In this document: piece after piece, positions 16,709-24,120 of the stretch
Position numbering within the stretch: position 1 is the stretch's first letter
Layout of the letters: each line of letters starts with the position of its first letter
Origin: Sulfuritalea sp.
GTDB taxonomy: Bacteria > Pseudomonadota > Gammaproteobacteria > Burkholderiales > Rhodocyclaceae
NCBI GenBank assembly: GCA_022842325.1
Contig: JALHPU010000002.1
Location: forward strand, 124,001-188,000
Length of the DNA stretch: 64,000 nt
Reading direction: 5' to 3'
The notes under the pieces: generated by a model
The model's database searches: none
Told to the model about the DNA's origin: nothing
What the model saw: the letters and a program-made list of their open reading frames with translations, nothing else
Position numbers and translations under genes: made by a program

Positions 16709-17875
16709 TCAGGCTTTCAGCAACTCCTGGGCGACGATCAGTTGCCGCACCTGCGTCGTACCGGCGCCGATCTCGATCAGCTTGCCGGCGCGGTAGAGGC
16801 AGTTCACTTCGGTCTCCCACATGAAGCCGTTGCCGCCGTGGATCTGCACCGCATGGTCGAGCACGATCTTCAGCATGTAGCCGGCGTGCAGTACGGCAGC
16901 GGCCGAGCGTTTGTGGATCTCGCCGCGCCCGGCCTCACCGGCAGCCGCGATTTCCTTGAGCACCTGGTAGGAAAACGCGCGCACCGATTCGAGCGCGGCG
17001 TACATGTCGGCCAGCATGCCCTGCACCAGCTGGAAGCTGGCGATCGGCTGGCCGAACTGCACGCGGGTCCGGGCATAGTCGAGCGAGAGATCAAGCGCGC
17101 GCTGGGCGATGGCAATGACATGGCCGCTGAAGAACACGCGCTCGATGTCGAGCCCGCTCATCACCACCTTGACGCCCTTGTCCTCGCCGCCGATCAGGTT
17201 GGCCGCCGGCACGCGGCAGTCGTCGAACAGCAGTTCGCCGGTCGGGCTGCCGCGCCAGCCCATTTTCTTCAGGCTCTGCGCCACCGAAAAGCCCGGCGTG
17301 CCGCGTTCCACGACGAAGGCCGAGATGCCGTGCTGGCCGCGCTCCGGATCGGTCCTGGCGTAGATCAGCAGCAGGTCGGCGACCGGGCCGTTGGTGATGA
17401 ACATCTTGCGGCCGTTGAGCACATAGTGGTCGCCGTCGCGACGCGCCGTGGTCCGCATCGAACCCAGCGCATCGGAGCCGGCGCCCGGCTCGGTCAGGCC
17501 CAGCGCACCGATGCCCGTCAGCATGCGCGGCAGGAAGCGCGCCTGCTGTTCGGCGCTGGCATTCCTGACCAGGTTGTTCACGCAGAGGTTCTCGCTGGCG
17601 CCCCAGCTCGCGCCGAGCATGTTGTTCCAGTAGGACAGCGCCTCGCCGATGAAGAACTGCGACACCAGGTCGAGCCCCGGTCCGCCCAGCGCCTCGGGCA
17701 CCGTGGTGCCGAGCAGGCCGACCTCGCCCATGCGGCGATATTCGTCGGCGGGAAACCAATCGTCGTCGTCCATGCGCCGCAGCAGCGGGTGGTGCCGTTC
17801 CTGCGCATAGCGCCAGGCCATGTCGTAGATCTGCTGGTGCTGTTGGTCGAAGCCGTAGTTGCGCAAATCGATCAT
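16709..17875 (-). CDS. Acyl-CoA dehydrogenase, isovaleryl-CoA dehydrogenase-like
   Basis: 389-residue FAD-dependent acyl-CoA dehydrogenase. GLTEPGAGSDALGSM is the substrate/FAD loop; HGGNGFMWETEVNCLYRAGK and IGAGTTQVRQLIVAQ are the C-terminal signature. The catalytic Glu is expected in MSGLDIERVFFSG (helix G), the position used by isovaleryl-CoA and long-chain dehydrogenases, not in the YEG position of medium-chain enzymes. The true substrate cannot be fixed; no leucine-degradation genes are adjacent. Start 17875 is supported by AGGAAG seven bases upstream; an in-frame start at 17950 lacks this. The gene is divergent from DUF350. Confidence 0.88.
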   Translation of the reverse strand: MIDLRNYGFDQQHQQIYDMAWRYAQERHHPLLRRMDDDDWFPADEYRRMGEVGLLGTTVPEALGGPGLDLVSQFFIGEALSYWNNMLGASWGASENLCVNNLVRNASAEQQARFLPRMLTGIGALGLTEPGAGSDALGSMRTTARRDGDHYVLNGRKMFITNGPVADLLLIYARTDPERGQHGISAFVVERGTPGFSVAQSLKKMGWRGSPTGELLFDDCRVPAANLIGGEDKGVKVVMSGLDIERVFFSGHVIAIAQRALDLSLDYARTRVQFGQPIASFQLVQGMLADMYAALESVRAFSYQVLKEIAAAGEAGRGEIHKRSAAAVLHAGYMLKIVLDHAVQIHGGNGFMWETEVNCLYRAGKLIEIGAGTTQVRQLIVAQELLKA

Positions 17876-17976
17876 GGTTCTTCCTTCCTGAAACACGAGT
17901 CTAGCCGATGAAGCATGGGTACTTGATCGCACCCGCTTGATGGTCGACAATGCGCAATCGCCTGGAGGAGCATTTC

Positions 17977-18381
17977 ATGCCCGCCCACTTTCTCGCCACG
18001 CTGCCGAACTTCCTCGCCTATCTCGGCGCCGCCATCGTACTGCTGGTCGCCTTCGTCGCGATCTACCTCTACGTCACGCCCTACGACGAAATCCACCTGA
18101 TCCGCAACAACAACACGGCGGCGGCGATTTCACTGGCGGGCGCCATCTTCGGCTTTGCCCTGCCGATCGCCAACGTCATCGCCCACAGCGACACGCTGAT
18201 CGATCTGGCGGTGTGGGGCGTCATCGCCGGCATCGTGCAGTTGCTGGCCTGGGCCGTGGCGCGCGTGGCGCTGCCGACGCTCAAGGAAGACATCGCCGCC
18301 GGACGCGTGGCGCCGGCCACGTTCGTCGCCGCGCTGTCGCTGACGGTCGGCCTGCTCAATGCCGCCTGCATGACCTACTGA
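17977..18381 (+). CDS. DUF350 family membrane protein
   Basis: 134-residue inner-membrane protein with four hydrophobic helices; LAGAIFGFALPIANVIAHSD is the typical DUF350 segment. It is a relative of E. coli YjfL. GGAGG lies ten bases before the ATG. DUF350 genes recur with SPFH, DUF4178, spermidine-synthase-like and AdoMet-decarboxylase-like genes, exactly the set that follows here, so it is taken as the first gene of that system. Function of the family is not established. Confidence 0.85.
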   Translation: MPAHFLATLPNFLAYLGAAIVLLVAFVAIYLYVTPYDEIHLIRNNNTAAAISLAGAIFGFALPIANVIAHSDTLIDLAVWGVIAGIVQLLAWAVARVALPTLKEDIAAGRVAPATFVAALSLTVGLLNAACMTY

Positions 18382-18440
18382 CGCGAATGGCAGCAAAGAT
18401 CACCCGCCGATGACGAAAAACGCGAAAATCAAATTGAAGA

Positions 18441-18574
18441 CCCGCCCCTCCCATCCGTCCACGGCAGGCTTTGCACAGCCTGCCGGCTATTACGGCGCGA
18501 AGCAGTGCTTCGCGAAACCCCGTCTCCGCCCCCTCGCGGGGAGGCTACTGGTTTGCTCGCTACGCTCGATGGTT
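18441..18574 (-). repeat. ~120-bp dispersed repeat, copy C, with internal insert
   Basis: Same orientation as copy B (23967-24087). The left part (CCCGCCCCTCCCATCC) and right part (CCCTCGCGGGGAGGCTACT, then GCTCGCTACGCTCGA) match B. Between them are about 75 extra bases containing two hairpins, GGCAGGCT…AGCCTGCC and GCGAAGCA…TGCTTCGC. The element lies directly upstream of the SPFH gene and could influence its expression. The rest of 18382-18623 shows no gene. Confidence 0.65.
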
Positions 18575-18623
18575 TAGCCGCTACCCCGTTTGCTACATCA
18601 CACTAATTCTTAGGGAGACTGCC

Positions 18624-19661
18624 ATGGCACTCATGGATTTCATCAAGAAACAATTCATCGACATCATCCAATGGACCGAGGACGATGGCGAGACCATGGC
18701 CTGGCGCTTCCCCATGGCCGAATTCGAGATCCAGCACGGCGCCAGCCTGACGGTGCGCGAATCGCAAATGGCGGTGTTCGTCAATGAAGGCCAGATCGCC
18801 GACGTGTTCGGCCCCGGCATGTACAAGCTGACGACGCAGACCCTGCCGGTGCTGACCTACCTGAAGAACTGGGACAAGCTGTTCGAGTCGCCCTTCAAGT
18901 CCGACGTGTATTTCTTTTCCACGCGGCAGAAGATCGACCGCAAGTGGGGCACGCCGAATCCGGTGACGATCCGCGACAAGGAATTCGGCATGGTGCGCTT
19001 GCGCGCCTTCGGCATCTATGCTTTCCACCTGACCGATCCGAAGGCATTCCACACCACGATCTCGGGCACGCTCGACAGTTACGGTTCCGAGCAGCTCGAA
19101 GGCCAGCTGCGCAACACCATCGTCGGCCACATCGCCGACATCTTCGGCGAATCCGGCGTGGCCTTCATCGACATGGCCTCGAACCAGGTCGAGTTCGGCA
19201 ACGTGTTGAAGGCCAAGATGGAACCGATGTTCGCCAGCTACGGCCTGGCGCTTGACAGCCTCAACGTGCAGAACATCTCGCTGCCCGAGGAACTGCAGGC
19301 CATGCTCGACAAGCGCATCGGCGTGAACATCATGGGCGGCATGCAGGCCTACACGCAGTTCCAGACCGCCGAGGCGATTCCGCTCGCGGCGGCGAACGAG
19401 GGCGGCCTGGCCGGACTCGGCGCCGGCGTCGGCGTCGGCTTCGGCGTCGGCCAGCAGGTCGCGGCCTCGATGGCGCAGTCCCTGAACCCCGCTGCCCCAG
19501 CCGCCGTAGCGCCAGCGCCGACTCCTACGGCAGCGGCACCAGTCTCGGCCGACGAAGTCGTCGCCACCATCGAAAAGCTGCACGCGCTGGTCGGCAAGGG
19601 CATGCTCTCGCAGGCCGAGTTCGATGCGAAGAAGGCGGAGCTGCTGAAGAAACTCGGCTGA
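18624..19661 (+). CDS. SPFH domain protein with C-terminal SHOCT domain
   Basis: 345-residue protein of the SPFH (stomatin/prohibitin) class often called virion-core-like or YdjI-like. Begins MALMDFIKKQFIDIIQW, with VRESQMAVFVNEGQIADVFG and an SPFH core to about residue 240. A Gly-rich hinge (GLGAGVGVGFGVGQQVAASM) and an Ala/Pro linker lead to a SHOCT domain (IEKLHALVGKGMLSQAEFDA) at the end. Such proteins are thought to assemble on membranes; the partner here may be the DUF4178 protein 24 bp downstream. Start is set by TAGGGAG seven bases upstream. The Ala/Pro linker at about 293-302 is coded by a reverse copy of the dispersed GTCGGCGC element. Confidence 0.88.
   Translation: MALMDFIKKQFIDIIQWTEDDGETMAWRFPMAEFEIQHGASLTVRESQMAVFVNEGQIADVFGPGMYKLTTQTLPVLTYLKNWDKLFESPFKSDVYFFSTRQKIDRKWGTPNPVTIRDKEFGMVRLRAFGIYAFHLTDPKAFHTTISGTLDSYGSEQLEGQLRNTIVGHIADIFGESGVAFIDMASNQVEFGNVLKAKMEPMFASYGLALDSLNVQNISLPEELQAMLDKRIGVNIMGGMQAYTQFQTAEAIPLAAANEGGLAGLGAGVGVGFGVGQQVAASMAQSLNPAAPAAVAPAPTPTAAAPVSADEVVATIEKLHALVGKGMLSQAEFDAKKAELLKKLG
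19501..19530 (-). repeat. Dispersed GTCGGCGC element inside the SPFH gene, copy 4
   Basis: On the minus strand this reads GTAGGAGTCGGCGCTGGCGC then TACGGCGG, the best match in the window to the 51740 copy. In frame it encodes AVAPAPTPTA, an unstructured linker. This suggests the element has inserted into a gene at a place where the protein tolerated it. Confidence 0.6.
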
Positions 19662-19685
19662 GCCTCGATCCGGGGGAATCGGGCC

Positions 19686-21635
19686 ATGCCCTTCAGCGCC
19701 AACTGTCCGTCTTGCGGGGCGCCGGTCGTCTTCAAGTCGTCGGCGTCCTTCCACGGCGTCTGCGAATTCTGTCGCAGCACCCTGGTGCGCCACGGCGGCG
19801 ACCTGGAAAACCTCGGCCGCATGGCCGACCTGCTGGAGGATGCCTCGCCGATCCGGCTCGGCACCGAGGGCCGCTATCGCGGCGTGCATTTCGCGGTGGT
19901 CGGCCGCATCCAGCTCAAGTATGCGGCCGGCGTCTGGAACGAGTGGCACCTGCTGTTCGACGACATGCGCGGTGGCTGGCTGTCCGACGCCGGCGGCGAG
20001 TATGCGGTCAGCTTCCTCACGCCGCCGGGCGTGACGCTGCCTCCCTTCGCCACGCTGGTGCCGAACGACGAACTGAAGCTCGCGGGGCGCGATTTCATCG
20101 TTACCAACCTCGAAGAGGCCATGTGCATCTCGGGCGAGGGAGAACTGCCGTTCGCCTTCGGCGCCGGCTACCCGGCGCAACTGGTCGACCTGCGCACCAC
20201 CGACCAGGCCGATGCCGGCTTCGCCAGCATCGACTACTCGGAAACGCCGCCGCTGGTCTTCGTCGGCGAAGCGCTGCCCTTCGCCGGCTTTCATTTCGCC
20301 AACCTGCGCGACGACGAGACCGGCGCCAAACCCGCCGGCGTGGTCAAGGCGCTGCAATGCCCGGTTTGCGGCGGCGCCATCGGCATCCACGACAAGGCGG
20401 TGCAAAGCGTGGCCTGCCCGTCCTGCCTCAGCGTGCTCGAACCCGCCAACGAAAGTCTGCGCATCCTGCAAAAGGCCGTCGCCGCGACCCGCATCGAGCC
20501 GCGGATCCCGCTCGGCAGCGTCGGTCATTTCCTCGGCAAGGACTGGACCGTGATCGGTTTCCAGCAACGCGTGATTTCGGCCGAAGGCATCGAATACCCC
20601 TGGCAGGAATATCTGCTGCACCACCCCGAGGAAGGTTTCCGTTGGCTGGTCGAAGCAGAGGGACACTGGAACTGGGTCAGCACCCTGCCGGCGTCGCCGC
20701 GCTACCAGGTCGGCTTGCCGTCGGTTGTTCACATGGGCGAAGAGTATCGGCGCTACTCGGCGGGCACCGCGGAAACCCGGTATGTGATCGGCGAATTCAC
20801 CTGGAAGGTCAAGGTCGGCGAAACCTGGGAAACCACCGATTTCATCGCTCCGCCGAAAATGCTGAGCCGCGAAGCCAGCCACAACGAGCTCAGCTGGTCG
20901 CTCGGCGAGTACCTGCCGGCCGAGGAAGTGACAGCCGCCTTCAAGCTGAAGACGGCGCTGCCCGCCCCGGTCGGCATCGGCATCAACCAGCCGAATCCGC
21001 GCACGGCAAATCATCGCAAGGTCTGCAGCATGTTCTGGAAATTTCTGGCTCTTGCGCTTGTCGCGCAGATCCTGTGGATTTTCATCCTCGGCGGTCGCAC
21101 CCTGCTCGACCAGCGCCTGGTGTTCTCGCCGCAAAACGACGAGCCCGTCACGACGCAGACCTTCCAGCTCGACAGCAAGGCGCGCAACCTGGTGCTGCGC
21201 CACGACACCGATCTCGACAACAACTGGCTGGGACTCAACATGACCCTGGTCGAAAAAAGCAGCGGCAAGGCCTGGCTCGCGCAAAGCGACGTCGCTTACT
21301 GGCACGGCTCGGATGGCGGCGAAAGCTGGAGCGAGGGCGACCGCACGCGGGAACTGGTGTTCCGCGACCTGGCGCCGGGAACTTATTATTTCGTCATCGA
21401 TCCCGAGATTTCCTCCGAGAAGCCCGTCGCGGTGGCTGACCGGATCAAGGTCATGCGCGACCAGGCGGCCTGGAGCAACTTTTTCTTCCTGCTGGTCTTC
21501 CTCGCCGGCCTGCCGATGTTCAGCCGCTACCGGGTCAGCGCCTTCGAGGCCGAGCGCTGGAAGGATGCGGATTTTCTTTCCAGCGGCGGCGACTTCGGTT
21601 CCGACGACGACAGCGACGACGGGGGAGACGACTGA
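19686..21635 (+). CDS. DUF4178 domain membrane protein with two zinc ribbons
   Basis: 649-residue protein. Zinc-ribbon CPSCGAP…CEFC at residues 8-33 precedes a first DUF4178 domain (about 50-210); a second ribbon CPVCGG…CPSC at about 222-245 precedes a second DUF4178 copy (about 280-420). Two membrane helices follow (LALALVAQILWIFILGG near 452 and NFFFLLVFLAGLPMF near 600) enclosing a beta-rich, probably extracytoplasmic region. The tail is extremely acidic (GSDDDSDDGGDD). DUF4178 recurs with polyamine-type genes and SPFH/DUF350, but its function is unknown. Stop and the next start overlap (TGATG). Confidence 0.85.
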   Translation: MPFSANCPSCGAPVVFKSSASFHGVCEFCRSTLVRHGGDLENLGRMADLLEDASPIRLGTEGRYRGVHFAVVGRIQLKYAAGVWNEWHLLFDDMRGGWLSDAGGEYAVSFLTPPGVTLPPFATLVPNDELKLAGRDFIVTNLEEAMCISGEGELPFAFGAGYPAQLVDLRTTDQADAGFASIDYSETPPLVFVGEALPFAGFHFANLRDDETGAKPAGVVKALQCPVCGGAIGIHDKAVQSVACPSCLSVLEPANESLRILQKAVAATRIEPRIPLGSVGHFLGKDWTVIGFQQRVISAEGIEYPWQEYLLHHPEEGFRWLVEAEGHWNWVSTLPASPRYQVGLPSVVHMGEEYRRYSAGTAETRYVIGEFTWKVKVGETWETTDFIAPPKMLSREASHNELSWSLGEYLPAEEVTAAFKLKTALPAPVGIGINQPNPRTANHRKVCSMFWKFLALALVAQILWIFILGGRTLLDQRLVFSPQNDEPVTTQTFQLDSKARNLVLRHDTDLDNNWLGLNMTLVEKSSGKAWLAQSDVAYWHGSDGGESWSEGDRTRELVFRDLAPGTYYFVIDPEISSEKPVAVADRIKVMRDQAAWSNFFFLLVFLAGLPMFSRYRVSAFEAERWKDADFLSSGGDFGSDDDSDDGGDD

Positions 21636-21778
21636 TGCCGCGCTTTGCGATGATCCTCAGCCTCGCCGCCTTCACGCTGTTCAACTATGGCCAGTACCAG
21701 GGCTGGAGCCTGTTTTCCGACGACGCCCAGGCCCAGCCGCTACGCTCGGCCAACGCCGCGCGGGCGTTCCATAAATGA
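21635..21778 (+). CDS. 47-residue small membrane/secreted peptide
   Basis: Begins MPRFAMILSLAAFTLFNYGQ and ends RAFHK. The first 17 residues are hydrophobic, a likely membrane anchor or signal. Its ATG shares bases with the DUF4178 stop (TGATG) and its stop lies 10 bp before the spermidine-synthase-like ATG, so it fits tightly in the operon. No homologue comes to mind; the close packing and codon use like the neighbours argue that it is real. Confidence 0.6.
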   Translation: MPRFAMILSLAAFTLFNYGQYQGWSLFSDDAQAQPLRSANAARAFHK

Positions 21779-21788
21779 CCGCGTCGTA

Positions 21789-23303
21789 ATGCAGCGCCCC
21801 CTGCTGGTTTCCGTCTTCATCGTCGCCTCCTGCGGGCTGGCCTACGAGCTGATCGCCGGCGCCCTGGCCAGCTATCTGCTGGGCGATTCGGTGATGCAGT
21901 TCTCGACCGTAATCGGCGTCTACCTGTTCGCCATGGGCATCGGCTCCTGGCTTTCGAAGTACGTGGCCGGCGCATCCGTGTCCGGGCTGCTGGTGCGCTT
22001 CATCCAGATCGAATTGCTGGTCGGCCTGCTCGGCGGACTCTCGGCGGGGCTGCTGTTCCTGCTGTTCACGCTGCACGCCGGGCCTTTCCGCTTCACGCTC
22101 TATGGCCTGGTGCTGCTGATCGGCATCCTGGTCGGCCTCGAAATCCCGCTGATCATGCGCATCCTCAAGCGCGAGGTGGCCTTCAAGGACCTCGTGGCGC
22201 AGGTGCTGACTTTCGATTACATCGGCGCGCTGGCGGTGTCGGTGCTGTTCCCGCTGCTGCTGGCGCCGCATCTCGGCCTGGTCAGGAGCGCGCTGCTGTT
22301 CGGCCTGCTGAACGCCCTGGTCGCCGCCTGGGCGCTGTGGCTGTTCCGCGCCCAGATCGGACCGCTGGCCGTACTGCGCGCGCAATGCGTCGCGGTGATT
22401 GCGCTGCTCGCGGTCGGCTTCGGCTTCGCCGGAACTTTCGTCAGCCTGGCCGAAGCCAACCTCTACAACGAGGACATCATCCATGCCGAGTCCAGCCCCT
22501 ACCAGCGCATCGTCGTCACACGCTGGCGCGACGAGACGCGCCTGTATCTGAACCACAACCTGCAGTTTTCCTCGCGCGACGAATACCGCTATCACGAAGC
22601 GCTGGTGCACCCGGGCCTGGCCGCGCTGCCCGGCGCGCGCAAGGTGCTGGTGCTGGGCGGCGGCGACGGCATGGCGGTGCGCGAAATCCTCAAGTACCCG
22701 CAGGTCGAGAGCATCACCCTGGTCGATCTCGATCCGCGCATGACCGAACTGTTCGCGCAGTCGGACCTGCTGCGCGAACTCAACGGCGGCGCGCTGGCCT
22801 CGCCCAAACTCAAGATCATCAACGCCGATGCTTTGCAATGGCTCGAAGCCTCGTCGGAAATGTTCGATTTCGTCGTCGCCGATTTTCCCGACCCGTCCAA
22901 CCACAGCCTCGGCAAGCTCTACTCGACGGCCTTCTACCGCCTCTTGAAGCAGCACGTCGCCGAGACCGGCCGCATCGTGGTGCAGGCCACCTCGCCGCTC
23001 CACGCCCGTGAGAGTTTCTGGACCGTGGTCGCCACGCTGGAAGCCGCCGGCTGGCAGACCGCGCCCTATCACGCGCTGGTGCCGAGCTTCGGCGAATGGG
23101 GCTTCATCCTCGCCGGCCGCCGCGACTACCGGCCGCCCGCGACGATTCCCGTGTCGACGCGCTTCGTCACCGCCGATGTGCTGCCGGCGCTGTTCCACTT
23201 CCCGGCCGACATGGCGCGCGTCACCGCCGAGCCCAACCGGCTCGACAACCAGAACCTGGTGCGGATTTTCGAGCGCGAGTGGGGCCGGGTGCAGGCGCAG
23301 TGA
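21789..23303 (+). CDS. Membrane-anchored spermidine synthase-like aminopropyltransferase
   Basis: 504-residue protein. Residues 1-225 hold about seven membrane helices (from LLVSVFIVASCGLAYELIAG); residues 235-490 are a spermidine-synthase domain with SPYQRIVVT, LNHNLQFSSRDEYRYHEALV, the AdoMet-type loop LVLGGGDGMAVREIL and catalytic-type DFPDPSNHSLGKLYS. It should transfer an aminopropyl group from decarboxylated AdoMet, supplied by the SpeD-like gene at 25716. In the acceptor loop, DFPDPSNHSLGKLY replaces the DSTDPxGPAxxLF pattern of true spermidine synthases, so the acceptor may differ. It belongs to the DUF350–SPFH–DUF4178 set. Confidence 0.88.
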   Translation: MQRPLLVSVFIVASCGLAYELIAGALASYLLGDSVMQFSTVIGVYLFAMGIGSWLSKYVAGASVSGLLVRFIQIELLVGLLGGLSAGLLFLLFTLHAGPFRFTLYGLVLLIGILVGLEIPLIMRILKREVAFKDLVAQVLTFDYIGALAVSVLFPLLLAPHLGLVRSALLFGLLNALVAAWALWLFRAQIGPLAVLRAQCVAVIALLAVGFGFAGTFVSLAEANLYNEDIIHAESSPYQRIVVTRWRDETRLYLNHNLQFSSRDEYRYHEALVHPGLAALPGARKVLVLGGGDGMAVREILKYPQVESITLVDLDPRMTELFAQSDLLRELNGGALASPKLKIINADALQWLEASSEMFDFVVADFPDPSNHSLGKLYSTAFYRLLKQHVAETGRIVVQATSPLHARESFWTVVATLEAAGWQTAPYHALVPSFGEWGFILAGRRDYRPPATIPVSTRFVTADVLPALFHFPADMARVTAEPNRLDNQNLVRIFEREWGRVQAQ

Positions 23304-23366
23304 GCGCTTGATTGCCGTCGGTCCCGCTGGCACAATTGCATCACAAATGTAATGCAAGGAGACGCC

Positions 23367-23645
23367 ATGAAAACCGCCGCCATTCCCGCCGTCCGCGTTC
23401 CCCCTGAACTCCGCCAGGCCGCCGAAGAATTGCTGGCCGAAGGCGAAACCCTGTCGGGCTTCGTCGAGGACGCCGTGCGGCGCAACGTCGAGTATCGACA
23501 GGCGCAGGCGGCGTTTGTCGCGCGCGGCCTCGCCTCGCGCGACGCGGCGCGCGCATCCGGCCACTACGTCAAGGCATCGACAGTGCTCGGCAAGCTCAAG
23601 CGTCGTCTGGCGAACGCGCACAAAAAAACTGTTATCGCCAAATGA
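23367..23645 (+). CDS. Antitoxin, YlcI/YnfO-like
   Basis: 92-residue protein, MKTAAIPAVRVPPELRQAAE, with a ribbon-helix-helix-like N-terminus (VPPELRQAAEELLAEGETLS) typical of small antitoxins, and a basic C-terminal tail. AAGGAG lies seven bases before the ATG. Its stop overlaps the toxin start (ATGA), the standard antitoxin-first arrangement. It should bind the toxin and repress its own promoter, located in the 63 bp after the spermidine-synthase-like gene. Confidence 0.8.
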   Translation: MKTAAIPAVRVPPELRQAAEELLAEGETLSGFVEDAVRRNVEYRQAQAAFVARGLASRDAARASGHYVKASTVLGKLKRRLANAHKKTVIAK

Positions 23646-23947
23646 AGAAATTCGTGGTCCGCTTCACGGTGGAGGCGGAAGCGGATTTGTTGCGCCTGTT
23701 CGATTACCTGCTGGAACGCGATATCGGTGCTGCCGAGCAGGCCGAACTGGCAATCGCCAAGGCTCTTGAATTGCTGCAGATATTTCCGTTCTCCTGCCGC
23801 AAGGCGGCGGGCGGTGGCGGCGCCTTCCTGCGCGAACTCATCATCCCCTTCGGCAACTCCGGCTATGTCGCGCTGTTCGAGATCGAGGCAGGCGGCTATG
23901 TGACGATTCTCGCCATTCGACACCAGCGCGAAGACGACTACCACTGA
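23642..23947 (+). CDS. RelE/ParE-family toxin
   Basis: 101-residue protein of the RelE/ParE superfamily. MKKFVVRFTVEAEADLLRLF and ELIIPFGNSGYVALFEIEAG followed by VTILAIRHQREDDYH are the usual strand pattern, ending in the ParE-type RHQRE. By family it would either inhibit gyrase (ParE) or cleave ribosome-bound mRNA (RelE); RHQRE favours ParE. The pair lies inside the polyamine-type gene set, between the aminopropyltransferase and the FAD oxidoreductase, next to dispersed repeat copy B. Confidence 0.82.
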   Translation: MKKFVVRFTVEAEADLLRLFDYLLERDIGAAEQAELAIAKALELLQIFPFSCRKAAGGGGAFLRELIIPFGNSGYVALFEIEAGGYVTILAIRHQREDDYH

Positions 23948-23966
23948 CGCTCATGACCTTGGCAAA

Positions 23967-24087
23967 CCACCCCATAGTTGTGAAATCTCGCACCCTCGAT
24001 AGGCCCCAAGCTTGCAAATGGGCCCGCCCCTCCCATCCTCCCCTCGCGGGGAGGCTACTAATCGGCTCGCTGCGCTCGAACCGGACA
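23967..24087 (-). repeat. ~120-bp dispersed repeat, copy B
   Basis: Reverse complement is about 90% identical to 3901-4020 over the full length. The copy fills most of the 173 bp between the toxin gene and the FAD oxidoreductase gene, so it may have arrived with the toxin–antitoxin pair. Confidence 0.75.
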
Positions 24088-24120
24088 CAGCGCGCTTGGC
24101 GATCTATTTCGCCTTAACCC

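Noticed and set aside
16709-17875. Acyl-CoA dehydrogenase apparently missing its catalytic Glu (AGTTQ instead of EGTSQ)
   Set aside because: In the isovaleryl/long-chain type the base is in helix G, and MSGLDIER here keeps that Glu, so the enzyme is probably active.
18603-21305. A 900-codon open frame on the minus strand opposite SPFH and DUF4178
   Set aside because: It is an antisense shadow typical of GC-rich DNA; the plus-strand genes have recognisable domains and ribosome-binding sites, the antisense product has only Arg/Gly/Ala-rich low complexity.
21681-23621. A 646-codon open frame on the minus strand opposite the aminopropyltransferase
   Set aside because: Same reason: the plus strand encodes a clear spermidine-synthase-like protein.
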